A stretch of 64,000 bases of DNA, taken from NCBI RefSeq assembly GCF_003201815.1, contig NZ_QJKB01000002.1:124001-188000 (forward strand), read 5' to 3'. The stretch comes from Undibacterium pigrum (GTDB lineage: Bacteria; Pseudomonadota; Gammaproteobacteria; Burkholderiales; Burkholderiaceae_D). This document shows, in pieces, positions 45,353-54,100 of this stretch. Positions within the stretch are counted from its first letter, which is position 1, and each line of letters begins with the position of its first letter. A program made the position numbers and the translations under genes. The notes beneath the pieces are model-generated. The model ran no database searches and was not told the DNA's origin. It saw nothing but the letters and a program-made list of their open reading frames with translations.

Positions 45353-46351
45353 GTGAATTTTCTGACATTGGATTTGAATCTCCTGCGCGTCTTTGATGCC
45401 GTCATGATCGAGCAAAACCTGACCCGCGCTGCAGACAAGCTGGCCATGACCCAGCCTGCCGTTTCCAATGCCCTGAAACGCCTGCGTCATTCACTCGGTG
45501 ATGAATTATTGATACGCACAGCCTATGGCGTGAAACCTACGCCGCGTGCAGAAATCCTCTGGCCAGCGATACGCCAGGCACTCTCCAGCCTGGAAACTGC
45601 AATTGCCCCCAGCAGCTTTGATGTATCACAGGCACAAACCACTTTCCGTATGGCGATGTCGGATGCTACCGCCGCCCTGTGGATGCCTACCCTGGTGAAT
45701 GTGCTGGAAAAAGAAGCACCCCGCGTCAATGTACGCATGGTGCCGCTGACTACGCGTGAACCGCGCCCCATGCTCATGCGTGGTGATATTGATATCGCCA
45801 TCGGTTTTTTCCCGGGTGTGGTCGCCCAGCTCACTGGTGGCCAGGGTGCTGCCAATAGCGCTATCCGCCATGAAAGGCTGTATTCCGGCCACTATGTCGT
45901 CGTCATGCGGCGTGACCATCCTCTGGCCAATAAAAAACTGACACTGGATGAATACTGCAATGCCAAGCACTTGCTGGTCAGTTTTTCTGGACGTGCCCAT
46001 GGCCTGGTGGATGAAGCACTGGCGCAAATGGGGCGCGAAAGGCGTATCGTTCTCACCGTTAATCAATTCTTTACCAGTGGCCGCGTGGTTTCAAATTCTG
46101 ATTTGCTGACGGTGCTGCCACGCCACCTGGTTGCCGCCACCGGCATGACCGAAGCCCTGGTCTGGAAAGAACTGCCTTTCGCCATGCCTGACGTACACGT
46201 AGACATGCTCTGGCATGAACGCGATAGCCGCAACCCTGCCCATCAATGGATACGTCGCAACCTGGTCGACATGACGCATTCGAACTTGATCACGGAACTG
46301 GAACATAAGCTGGGACATAAGCTGGAACATGAGATAAAACTCGATACCTGA
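45353..46351 (+). CDS. LysR-family transcriptional regulator
   Basis: 332 residues: the winged helix-turn-helix (about 1-65, NLTRAADKLAMTQPAVSNALKRLR) and the effector-binding domain (about 90-300), of the NodD/LinR-like type that starts LDLNLLRVFDAV. GTG 45353 is chosen because GGAG stands 8 bases upstream and the longer frame adds residues foreign to the family. The C-terminus ends in a degenerate repeat (ELEHKLGHKLEHEIK). Likely regulates the divergent membrane genes. Confidence 0.9.
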   Translation: MNFLTLDLNLLRVFDAVMIEQNLTRAADKLAMTQPAVSNALKRLRHSLGDELLIRTAYGVKPTPRAEILWPAIRQALSSLETAIAPSSFDVSQAQTTFRMAMSDATAALWMPTLVNVLEKEAPRVNVRMVPLTTREPRPMLMRGDIDIAIGFFPGVVAQLTGGQGAANSAIRHERLYSGHYVVVMRRDHPLANKKLTLDEYCNAKHLLVSFSGRAHGLVDEALAQMGRERRIVLTVNQFFTSGRVVSNSDLLTVLPRHLVAATGMTEALVWKELPFAMPDVHVDMLWHERDSRNPAHQWIRRNLVDMTHSNLITELEHKLGHKLEHEIKLDT

Positions 46352-46589
46352 AGTGAAAATAAGTCACCGCTGAATCGGCAAGCTGTGTATATGCTGTCGG
46401 CACGCGTGCATGGCCTAAAAACAACACTGCGTAATACTAGGTAGCGATGGACAACAATCAGGCTTAAAAGCGAGTCTTTCTGCTATTGCTGCGCTAGCAA
46501 AAACTTGCTAGGCTAAAAGCAGGGGTTTCTACAGGAATTTTACTTTCACATTTCGGCATGGCTGCAACGCATGATATTTCCACTTTAAC

Positions 46590-48599
46590 ATGACCGAAAT
46601 CCACGCTTCCTGTTTGCGCTTCCTGTTTTTGTTTGCATGGTGCTGCGGTCTCTGCAACACGGCAGCGCATGCAGGTACTGTCAGACTTGCGGCAGGCCAG
46701 CAAGAAGTTTCCTTAAGCTCGGCCTGGCAAGTCTACGAAGACAAGAGTGCCAGCTTGCAGGCTGCCGATGTCGCTGATCCTGCACATGCCCAGCTGTTCC
46801 GGCCTTTGCAGGGTAATCTCAGTGCTTCCTTTTCTTCTTCCGTATTCTGGCTGAAGCTGGACATACAGCGCAGCCAGGCTGGCCAAAGCAAGCAATGGCT
46901 GCTGGAACTCGCGCCTGTCATCCTCGACGATATCCGCCTCTACCATTTTGCTGCAGATGGCAGCATGACGACGCAGCGTGCTGGTGACCGCCTGCCATTT
47001 TCCGCACTGGAAATCCGCCATCGTTATCCACTCTTCATGCTGGAGTTGCCGGATACTGAAGTCCATCATGTCTACCTGCGCCTGCAAAGCAGCAGCGCCC
47101 TGTTTTTACGTGCCAGCCTGTGGGAGCCATATGCCTTTATAGCGCACTCGAATCAGGTGTCGAATTTCATGGGCATCTACTACGGCATCATGCTGGCCAT
47201 GATTGTCTACAACCTGTTGCTGGCCGTGTCTTACCGTGATGTTGCGCTACGCTATTACCTGTTGTTGTCCTGCATATCCCTGCTGGCAGGCATGAGTCTG
47301 AATGGCCATATAGGCATGTATCTCGCGCCGGACTGGCCAGAACTGGTGGATATCTTGCCCGGGGTCTTGTCGCCTCTGGTAGTGATGAGCACAGCCATGT
47401 TCATTGCCAGCTTCTTGCGCCTGCATGAAAAAATGCCACGTATCAATCGCCTGTTTGTGCTGGCCCAGATCATCTGTGTGTTTGCTGCACTGGCAGTGCT
47501 GGCCGGGTATTACCCGCTGGTTGCGCCCATCATGCAAATGACCGGCTTCGCCCTCATTTTGCTGATCTTGCCGGTGTGCCTCATCGTTGGCTTGCGCGGT
47601 TATCGACCAGGTTTCATCGTCATGCTGGCATCAGCCACCTGGATTACCGGGTTGTCGCTGGTGACCCTGCGCAATATGGGTGTGCTGCAACCTGGCTGGG
47701 CGACGGAATATGGTTTCCAGATAGGTTCTGCCGTAGAAGCCATCTTATTGGCGCTGGCGCAGGCTTACCATATCAGCCTGATGAAAATAGAACATGCCCA
47801 GACGCAGGCCAAATTGCTGGAAATTTCACAACGTACCGAGCAGGAGCTCGACAGCAAGGTCCGGCAACGCACGGCTGAACTGGCCGAGGCAGTGGCAAGG
47901 CTGCAAAAGCTGGACAAGGACAAAAATGATTTCCTCGGCATCGCTGCCCACGATTTGAAAAACCCTCTGACCAGCATCATAGGCATGAGTGATTTATTGC
48001 GTAAATTACAGCAAAGCATGCCTGAGCAACAGCGCCAGCATTATCTTGAACGCATCAGCAACAGCGGCCAGCGCATGATGCGCATCATCAGCAATTTGCT
48101 GGATGTGAATGCCCTGGAAACCGGTCACCTGCACTTGCAAATGCAAAGCCTGGATGTCAGCAAGATCTTGCAGGATGTGGCCCAGCAATATACCGAAATG
48201 CTCAAGGCCAAGGATTTGCAAGTCATCATGGATATACAGGACAAGGTTATCGTCAAGGCCGACTTTGATGCCTGCGTACAAATTATCGATAACCTCTTGT
48301 CGAACGCCGTCAAGTATTCACCGCTGGGCAAGCGCATCTGGCTCAGTGTCAGCAATACCGGCGGGGTAGGCATGTTCCAGGTCAGGGATGAGGGGCCGGG
48401 CTTGTCCGCCGAAGACCAGCAGCACTTGTTTGAGAAATTCACCAAGCTCTCCAGCCTGCCTACAGCGGGCGAACATTCCAGCGGACTGGGCTTGTCCATC
48501 GTCAAGAAACTTAGTGAAGCCTGCGGTGGCAAAGTCCACTGCGAAAGCGTGGTCGGCCATGGTTGCAACTTCATGGTTGAATTACCGCTGGCTGCATAG
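46590..48599 (+). CDS. 7TMR-DISM sensor histidine kinase
   Basis: 669 residues: a signal peptide (1-28), a periplasmic 7TMR-DISMED2 sensor (about 35-180), seven transmembrane helices (about 190-395), a coiled coil (400-445), an H-box GIAAHDLKNPLTS (His454) and a HATPase domain (about 560-669: DNLLSNAVKYSP, DEGPGLS, SSGLGLSIV). The DISMED2 fold resembles carbohydrate-binding domains, so a sugar signal is possible. No response regulator is adjacent; it is an orphan kinase. Confidence 0.93.
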   Translation: MTEIHASCLRFLFLFAWCCGLCNTAAHAGTVRLAAGQQEVSLSSAWQVYEDKSASLQAADVADPAHAQLFRPLQGNLSASFSSSVFWLKLDIQRSQAGQSKQWLLELAPVILDDIRLYHFAADGSMTTQRAGDRLPFSALEIRHRYPLFMLELPDTEVHHVYLRLQSSSALFLRASLWEPYAFIAHSNQVSNFMGIYYGIMLAMIVYNLLLAVSYRDVALRYYLLLSCISLLAGMSLNGHIGMYLAPDWPELVDILPGVLSPLVVMSTAMFIASFLRLHEKMPRINRLFVLAQIICVFAALAVLAGYYPLVAPIMQMTGFALILLILPVCLIVGLRGYRPGFIVMLASATWITGLSLVTLRNMGVLQPGWATEYGFQIGSAVEAILLALAQAYHISLMKIEHAQTQAKLLEISQRTEQELDSKVRQRTAELAEAVARLQKLDKDKNDFLGIAAHDLKNPLTSIIGMSDLLRKLQQSMPEQQRQHYLERISNSGQRMMRIISNLLDVNALETGHLHLQMQSLDVSKILQDVAQQYTEMLKAKDLQVIMDIQDKVIVKADFDACVQIIDNLLSNAVKYSPLGKRIWLSVSNTGGVGMFQVRDEGPGLSAEDQQHLFEKFTKLSSLPTAGEHSSGLGLSIVKKLSEACGGKVHCESVVGHGCNFMVELPLAA

Positions 48600-48665
48600 A
48601 ACAGATGGCTAATCCCTGAATGGCTTACAATCACAGACATTCAAAGCTCATCACCAACACCCATC

Positions 48666-49373
48666 ATGTTTACAGGCATAGTACAGGGCATAGCCCGCAT
48701 CGCAGAACTCAAGGACAAAACAGGCTTGCGCACTTACCAGCTGGACTTCCCTGAGGGTTTTTGCAAAGATCTGGAAATCGGTGCCAGCGTTGCCGTCGAC
48801 GGTGTTTGCCTGACAGTGACGGCCCTGCATGGCGACAATGCCGCAGAATTCGACGTCATGCAGCAAAGCCTGGCCATCACCACGCTGGGTGAATATGCCA
48901 AGGATGGCCGCGTCAATGTAGAACGCGCCGCCAAGGATGGTGCCGAGATTGGCGGCCACCCATTGTCTGGCCATGTCGACTTCAAAGCCCATATTGCCCA
49001 AATACGCGAGCTGGAAAACAATTACGTGATACGTATCGCCGTGCCACCAGAGTGGCTGCGCTACATCTTCGCCAAAGGCTATATCGCCATCAATGGTGCC
49101 AGCCTGACGATAGCCGAGGTCAACCGCCAGGAAGGCTGGTTTGAAGTCTGGCTGATCCCGGAAACCCTGCGCATGACTGTTTTTGCCGAGAAAAAAACCG
49201 GTGCCAGCCTGAACATAGAAATTGAACGAACCACCCAGGTCGTGGTCGATACAGTACGCAGCATGCTGGCAGAAACCCTGGGGCCACTGATGCCGGCACT
49301 GGAAAGCCTGCTGGCGCAGCAAGGCAAGGACCTGGGGCAAATCCTGCAAAGCCAGGTGCCGCCACCCAAATAA
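48666..49373 (+). CDS. ribE: Riboflavin synthase, alpha chain
   Basis: 235 residues. Two lumazine-binding repeats: MFTGIVQGIARI with SVAVDGVCLTVTAL and GGHPLSGHVDF in the first, and YIAINGASLTIAEV in the second. It dismutates 6,7-dimethyl-8-ribityllumazine to riboflavin. The end NIEIERTTQVVVDTV resembles the E. coli enzyme, but a C-terminal extension of about 25 residues makes it longer than usual. No other rib genes and no FMN riboswitch are present here. Confidence 0.93.
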   Translation: MFTGIVQGIARIAELKDKTGLRTYQLDFPEGFCKDLEIGASVAVDGVCLTVTALHGDNAAEFDVMQQSLAITTLGEYAKDGRVNVERAAKDGAEIGGHPLSGHVDFKAHIAQIRELENNYVIRIAVPPEWLRYIFAKGYIAINGASLTIAEVNRQEGWFEVWLIPETLRMTVFAEKKTGASLNIEIERTTQVVVDTVRSMLAETLGPLMPALESLLAQQGKDLGQILQSQVPPPK

Positions 49374-49419
49374 GCCTGATCTGCGCTTGCTTCAGACCTC
49401 AACACAATAAAGGACAGCC

Positions 49420-49854
49420 ATGCACAATGAAGGAAATGAGCAAGCCAGCGCAGCAGCCACAACCATATTGAACAATATCCTGCTATGGCAGGACGCCACC
49501 GCCGCCGGGGATGTGGATAAGTTGCTCGATCTGATGGATGAAGAAGTGGTATTCCTGGTGGCAGGCCATCCGCCCATGAAGGGCCGCGAGCAATTTGCCC
49601 AGAACTTGCGCAATATCTTGCAGACACATCACATCACTTCCAGCTCCCAGGTACAGGAAATTGTCGTGCAGACGGATCTTGCCTATACCTGGTCTTATCT
49701 GCAAGTCGAGATTATCCCCAAGCAGACAGGCCAGTACATGAAGCGTGCTGGGAATGTGCTGAGCATCTGGCGTTTGCAGGCCGATGGCAAATGGCGCATC
49801 TGCCGCGATGCCAATTTACTGACGCTGGAAACACAGCCTGAGCCAGAAGCGTGA
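49420..49854 (+). CDS. NTF2-like (SgcJ/DUF4440-type) protein
   Basis: 144 residues with the cone-shaped NTF2-like fold: an N-terminal helix (ILLWQDATAAGDVDKLLDLM), VVFLVAGHPPMKGREQFAQNL, and C-terminal strands with GNVLSIWRLQADGKWRICRDA. Such proteins are small enzymes or ligand-binding modules and the function cannot be fixed. Its stop overlaps the GTG start of the next gene by four bases. It holds one of only two intragenic DnaA boxes in antisense orientation (49512-49520). Confidence 0.82.
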   Translation: MHNEGNEQASAAATTILNNILLWQDATAAGDVDKLLDLMDEEVVFLVAGHPPMKGREQFAQNLRNILQTHHITSSSQVQEIVVQTDLAYTWSYLQVEIIPKQTGQYMKRAGNVLSIWRLQADGKWRICRDANLLTLETQPEPEA

Positions 49855-50474
49855 GCATGGGCAAGCCTGTTAACACATTGCTCCACAGGATATTCACAGG
49901 CATGTCCACAAGCTTATCTACATACTTATGCACCGCTTTCCTGGGCTTGTCCACAGTCTTATGTACAGGCTTATCCACAGGTGCCTATGCACAAAACACA
50001 CAAAACGCGCAAAACATTGACGCACCTAATGTCGTTCCCATCACCGCACAACTGACCAGCTCAGGCCAGCCTACTGCCAAAGCCCTGGAAAGCCTGGCTG
50101 CGCAGGGCTATGAAGCTGTCATTTACCTGGCACCGCCGCATGTCTCTGATGCCGTACGCGAAGAGAACATCATCGTCGGCCGCCAGAATATGTTGTTTGT
50201 GAATATTCCCATCGTTTTCAACAAGCCAGCCGTCAGCGACTACGAAACCTTTGCCGCCATCCTGCAAAGTCTGGGAAATAAAAAGGTGCTGGTCCACTGC
50301 CAGGTGAACATGCGTGCATCCACCATGGTCTTTCTCTATCGCGTGGTGGTCGGCAAGGAAGACCCTGTCCTCGCTTATGAAGCCGTCAGCAAGGTCTGGG
50401 CACCAAGCGGGCCGTGGAAGCAACTGATGCTGGACGTCATGCAAAAGCACAAGATCAGTTTTGAGCCATATTGA
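49851..50474 (+). CDS. Secreted DUF442/tyrosine-phosphatase-like protein
   Basis: 207 residues: a signal peptide ending about residue 48 (TGAYAQ) and a dual-specificity phosphatase-like domain of the beta-lactamase hydrolase-like (DUF442) type. The P-loop is HCQVNMRAS (Cys-x5-Arg-Ser), with an upstream GYEAVIYLAPPHV. Start is GTG 49851, or ATG 49857. The DNA encoding the signal peptide (49880-49990) is a run of degenerate DnaA boxes with one perfect copy at 49971-49979. Confidence 0.85.
   Translation: MSMGKPVNTLLHRIFTGMSTSLSTYLCTAFLGLSTVLCTGLSTGAYAQNTQNAQNIDAPNVVPITAQLTSSGQPTAKALESLAAQGYEAVIYLAPPHVSDAVREENIIVGRQNMLFVNIPIVFNKPAVSDYETFAAILQSLGNKKVLVHCQVNMRASTMVFLYRVVVGKEDPVLAYEAVSKVWAPSGPWKQLMLDVMQKHKISFEPY
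49880..49990 (+). repeat. Run of degenerate DnaA-box-like repeats within a signal peptide
   Basis: About nine variants of TTATCCACAGG follow each other every 11-18 bases: CTCCACAGG, ATTCACAGG, TGTCCACAAG, TTATCTACA, TTATGCACC, TTGTCCACAG, TTATGTACAGG, TTATCCACAGG, TATGCACA. They encode the Thr/Ser/Leu-rich leader of the phosphatase. Confidence 0.8.
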
Positions 50475-50496
50475 TTGTTGACTGTCGGCATGAACA

Positions 50497-50520
50497 CCTA
50501 CTTTGGTAGGCTGTGTTTTT
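50497..50520 (+). terminator. Weak terminator-like hairpin
   Basis: CCTAC (50497-50501) pairs with GTAGG (50506-50510) and a T-run follows at 50516-50521. Located 23 bases after the phosphatase stop. Confidence 0.45.
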
Positions 50521-50627
50521 GTATCCCGCCTCTGTAGTATGCAATTGTGGGCATGTCACTATGCCAGTCATGCTGTCTTAAAGGCTTCATGAATAATCAG
50601 CATATTTGATGAACCGGGTGGGATATC

Positions 50628-51038
50628 GTGATTGACTACTTCAGTAATGCTATCAAGAACGAACATATCGTTACGTGGGGACAAGCTGTACGCGCTTTGC
50701 TGATTTCCATACCGGTCTTTGTACTTTTCCTGATCGTTTCGACTGTCGTCGTGGCAGGCGTCGTCGTACTCGCTGGTTTTGCGGGACAGGGCGGGCATGG
50801 CACCAACCCCGGCAACACAGAATTTTTTAATTCTGCATTCAGCTATGTAAAAATATTTGGTCTTATTACTTTCCTGAGTTCACTGGCCGTGATACGCGCC
50901 ATCTGCCTGTGCATAGCTGCCATGTGCCAGGCAAGTTACGGCAAAACCAATATCGTTTTCTTTATATGTACTGGCGTACTTGCTGCTGTCTTGTTGATGA
51001 TGATGGTCTATTTTACCTATCTGCGCCCGTCTCCCTGA
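50628..51038 (+). CDS. Hypothetical membrane protein (136 aa)
   Basis: Three hydrophobic segments (about residues 20-52, 75-100 and 107-130) separated by a Gly-rich loop. Start codon is GTG. No motif allows a functional guess; it is separated from both neighbours by about 150 bases. Confidence 0.6.
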   Translation: MIDYFSNAIKNEHIVTWGQAVRALLISIPVFVLFLIVSTVVVAGVVVLAGFAGQGGHGTNPGNTEFFNSAFSYVKIFGLITFLSSLAVIRAICLCIAAMCQASYGKTNIVFFICTGVLAAVLLMMMVYFTYLRPSP

Positions 51039-51192
51039 GTGCTGGCGCGAAAGACTGCTGAAAAATCTTCACAACTGCGGAAGAAATCGTAACACCGGAA
51101 GATATCGTAACAAGTGAAATTATTGACAATGCCCATGTCATAATCAATGTGCAAAATTTAAGCAATCCATCCAGATCAATCAGGGAAGCACC

Positions 51193-54100
51193 ATGCAAAG
51201 CAAATCGTTCAAAATGGCGATGTTGTTCGCCTTATTCATCGCTATCATAGGCGGCGCATATTGGTACAAGAACAAGAGCCCGGGAGCGTCTGATGCGATA
51301 GGCGGTCTGGTGGTCAATGACGACCCGAACGCGCCGCTTACCCTGGTTGATGCGGCAGACCGTGGCCTCGATGGTGCGCCCGCACTGGCGCTGACCTTCA
51401 GTATTCCCCTCGACAGCAGCAAGACTTATGAAAAGTATTTGCAGGTATTCGAGATGCCACCCTCGGCGGCTGATCTGAAAAAAACCGAGACCAATAGCAA
51501 CGATGAAGACTATGGCTATGACGATGATGGTCAGCCCAAAAAAGGCAAGGTCAGCACCGTCAGTACCAAGGCAGAAGACACCGGCAGCAAGGGTGGCAAG
51601 CCAGTAGCCGGTGCCTGGGTGGTGGGTGAAAATCCGCGCCTCTTGTACTTCCCGCATATCAAGCCGCAAACACGTTATGTGGTCCAGGTGCAGACCGGCC
51701 TGCCTGCACGCAATGGCAAGACCCTGGGGAGCGAAGCACGCTATTCGATAGTCTCTGCGCCAGTTTCCCCCTCCTATTATTTCGCCAGCAATGGCATGGT
51801 CTTGCCTGCCAAACAAAATGGCGGCTTGCCTATCGTCACAGTGAATGTGCCTGAAGTCGATGTGCAATTCCTGCGCGTGAAAAATGACCAGTTGCCACGC
51901 TTTCTGGACCGCGTCATCAATGGCAAGCCCAAAAAAGCCGATGCCGCAAAAACTGAAGGTGAAGAAGGCGAAGGCGGTGAAGACTACAACTATGATTACA
52001 GACGCAGCAGTCTGAAAGGTGCTGTGCAGGTTTACCAGCTGGATGATTTGCGCAATATGTCAGACAGCGTCTACCTTGGCCGTTTCATGACCGAGCAAAA
52101 AGCCAACAAGCGCAGCGTCACCTATATCTCGGTAGAAGACATCAAGGAACTCAAAGACCCCGGCGTCTACGTCGCTGTCATGAGCCAGCCTGGCCGTTTC
52201 CGTTATGAATACCAGACTACTTATTTCTATGTATCCGATCTGGGTCTGCATACACATTTGTATGACAAGTCAGCCGATGCCTTTGTCAGTTCTTTGACTG
52301 ATGGCAAGGCCGTCAGTGGCGTAGAAGTATCCTGGATGGATGAGGCAGGCAAGGTGCTGGCCAAGTCGGATACCGATGGCGATGGCCATGCAACTTTTGC
52401 CGAGCAACCCAAGACTGCCAAGGTCTTGATGGCACGTAAGGGTGAGCAGATTTCTGTGCTGGCCCTGAAAGAACCGGCGCTCGATTTGTCTGAATACGAC
52501 ATCACTGGCTCGCCATTCAAGGCGACACGCTTGTTTGCTTACTCTGGCCGCAATTTATACCGGCCTGGCGAACAATTTGATTTATCGGTGCTGGCTCGTG
52601 ATGCCGATGGTCGCACCGTGCCTGCCAAGGCCATACAAGCCAGGCTGAAACGCCCCGATGGCAAGGACCAGTTCACCGCTACCTGGCGACCAGACCAGCG
52701 CTTTGGCGGTTACCTCGTCAAGCGCATAGAATTACCCGCCGATGCACCTACCGGTTTCTGGACTCTGGAATTGCGTGCTGATCCTGCCGACAAGGTGCCG
52801 GGCACGGTATTCCGCTTCGGCGTCGAAGAATTCCTGCCAGAACGCATGAAGCTGGACCTGAGCAGCAAGCTGGCAACGCTGGCCGCTGACAGTGACTACA
52901 GTGTCGATGTCGTTGGTAACTACCTGTATGGCGCACCGGCAGCAGGTAACCGCCTGCTGGGTGTGGCTCAGTTTGAGCGCAATAAAAACCCGCTGGCCAA
53001 GCAATACCCGGGTTTTGAATTCGGTGATGTCACCGAGAACGAAGCCAAGACCCGTACTGAGCTGGAAGAAAGCAAGTTGGATGATGAAGGCAAGGCCTCC
53101 GTCGATGTTGATCTTTCACCCATCGCCAAACGCCGTTCACCTTTCACCGTGCGCACTACCCTGAGCCTGCTGGAAAGCGGTGGCCGTCCTGTCGTACGCA
53201 GCATGGAACGCGTAGTCTGGCCTGCCCCCGTACTGGTTGGCCTGCGTCCCATGTTTGCGGGTGAATATGCGCCTGAAGGCAGTCCTGTGGAATTTGAAGT
53301 CATACGTTCAGACAAGGATGGCAAATTGCAGGCATCACCTACCTTGCCGGTACGCCTGTTCCGCGAAGACCGCAACTACTACTGGCGCTTTGAAGACCAG
53401 CGCGGCTGGCAGTCTGGCTTCACTGAAACCGATGAGCTGGTAGAAACCACTGCAGTTGCCGTGCCCGCCAATGGCCGTGGCAAATTGCGCCTGCCGGTAC
53501 GTTATGGCCGTTATCGCCTCGAAGTGCTGGACCCGGACACCAAGATGCAAGCTGTCTACCGCTTCTATGTAGGCTGGAGCGCCCGCACAGATGAAAGCCA
53601 GGGCGTGCGCCCTGACAAGGTCGCCATGAAGCTGGATAAACCTGTCTACAAGGATGGTGATACTGCACGCCTGACGATCACTCCGCCGCACAAGGGTGAA
53701 GCCCTGATCACGGTAGAAGGCGACAAGACCCTGTGGGTAAAACGCCTGTCTGTCGGTGCCGATGCAACGACTATCGATATCCCGCTCAATAAAGACTGGA
53801 AACGCCACGACCTGTATGTTTCTGCCGTAGTTCTGCGCCCTGGCAATGAAGGCGACAAGGTGACACCAGCGCGTGCACTGGGTATCGCCCATATCCCGCT
53901 GGACAGGGCAGACCGCAAATTTGCCGTGACCATGGAAGCACCTGTCAAAGTGCTGCCGGACAGCACCGTCAAGGTAAAAATCAAGGTGCCAGAAGCCAGA
54001 GGCCAAAAAACCATGGTGACCCTGTCAGCAGTGGACGTGGGCATTTTGAACATTACCAAGTTTGCTTCGCCTGATCCACACGCTTTCTTCTTTGCCAAAT

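Noticed and set aside
48600-48665. FMN riboswitch upstream of ribE
   Set aside because: The gap is only 66 bases and lacks the conserved RFN element.
49880-49990. CRISPR-like array
   Set aside because: Spacing is irregular and short, the units are degenerate, and the sequence is part of a coding region; no cas genes are present.
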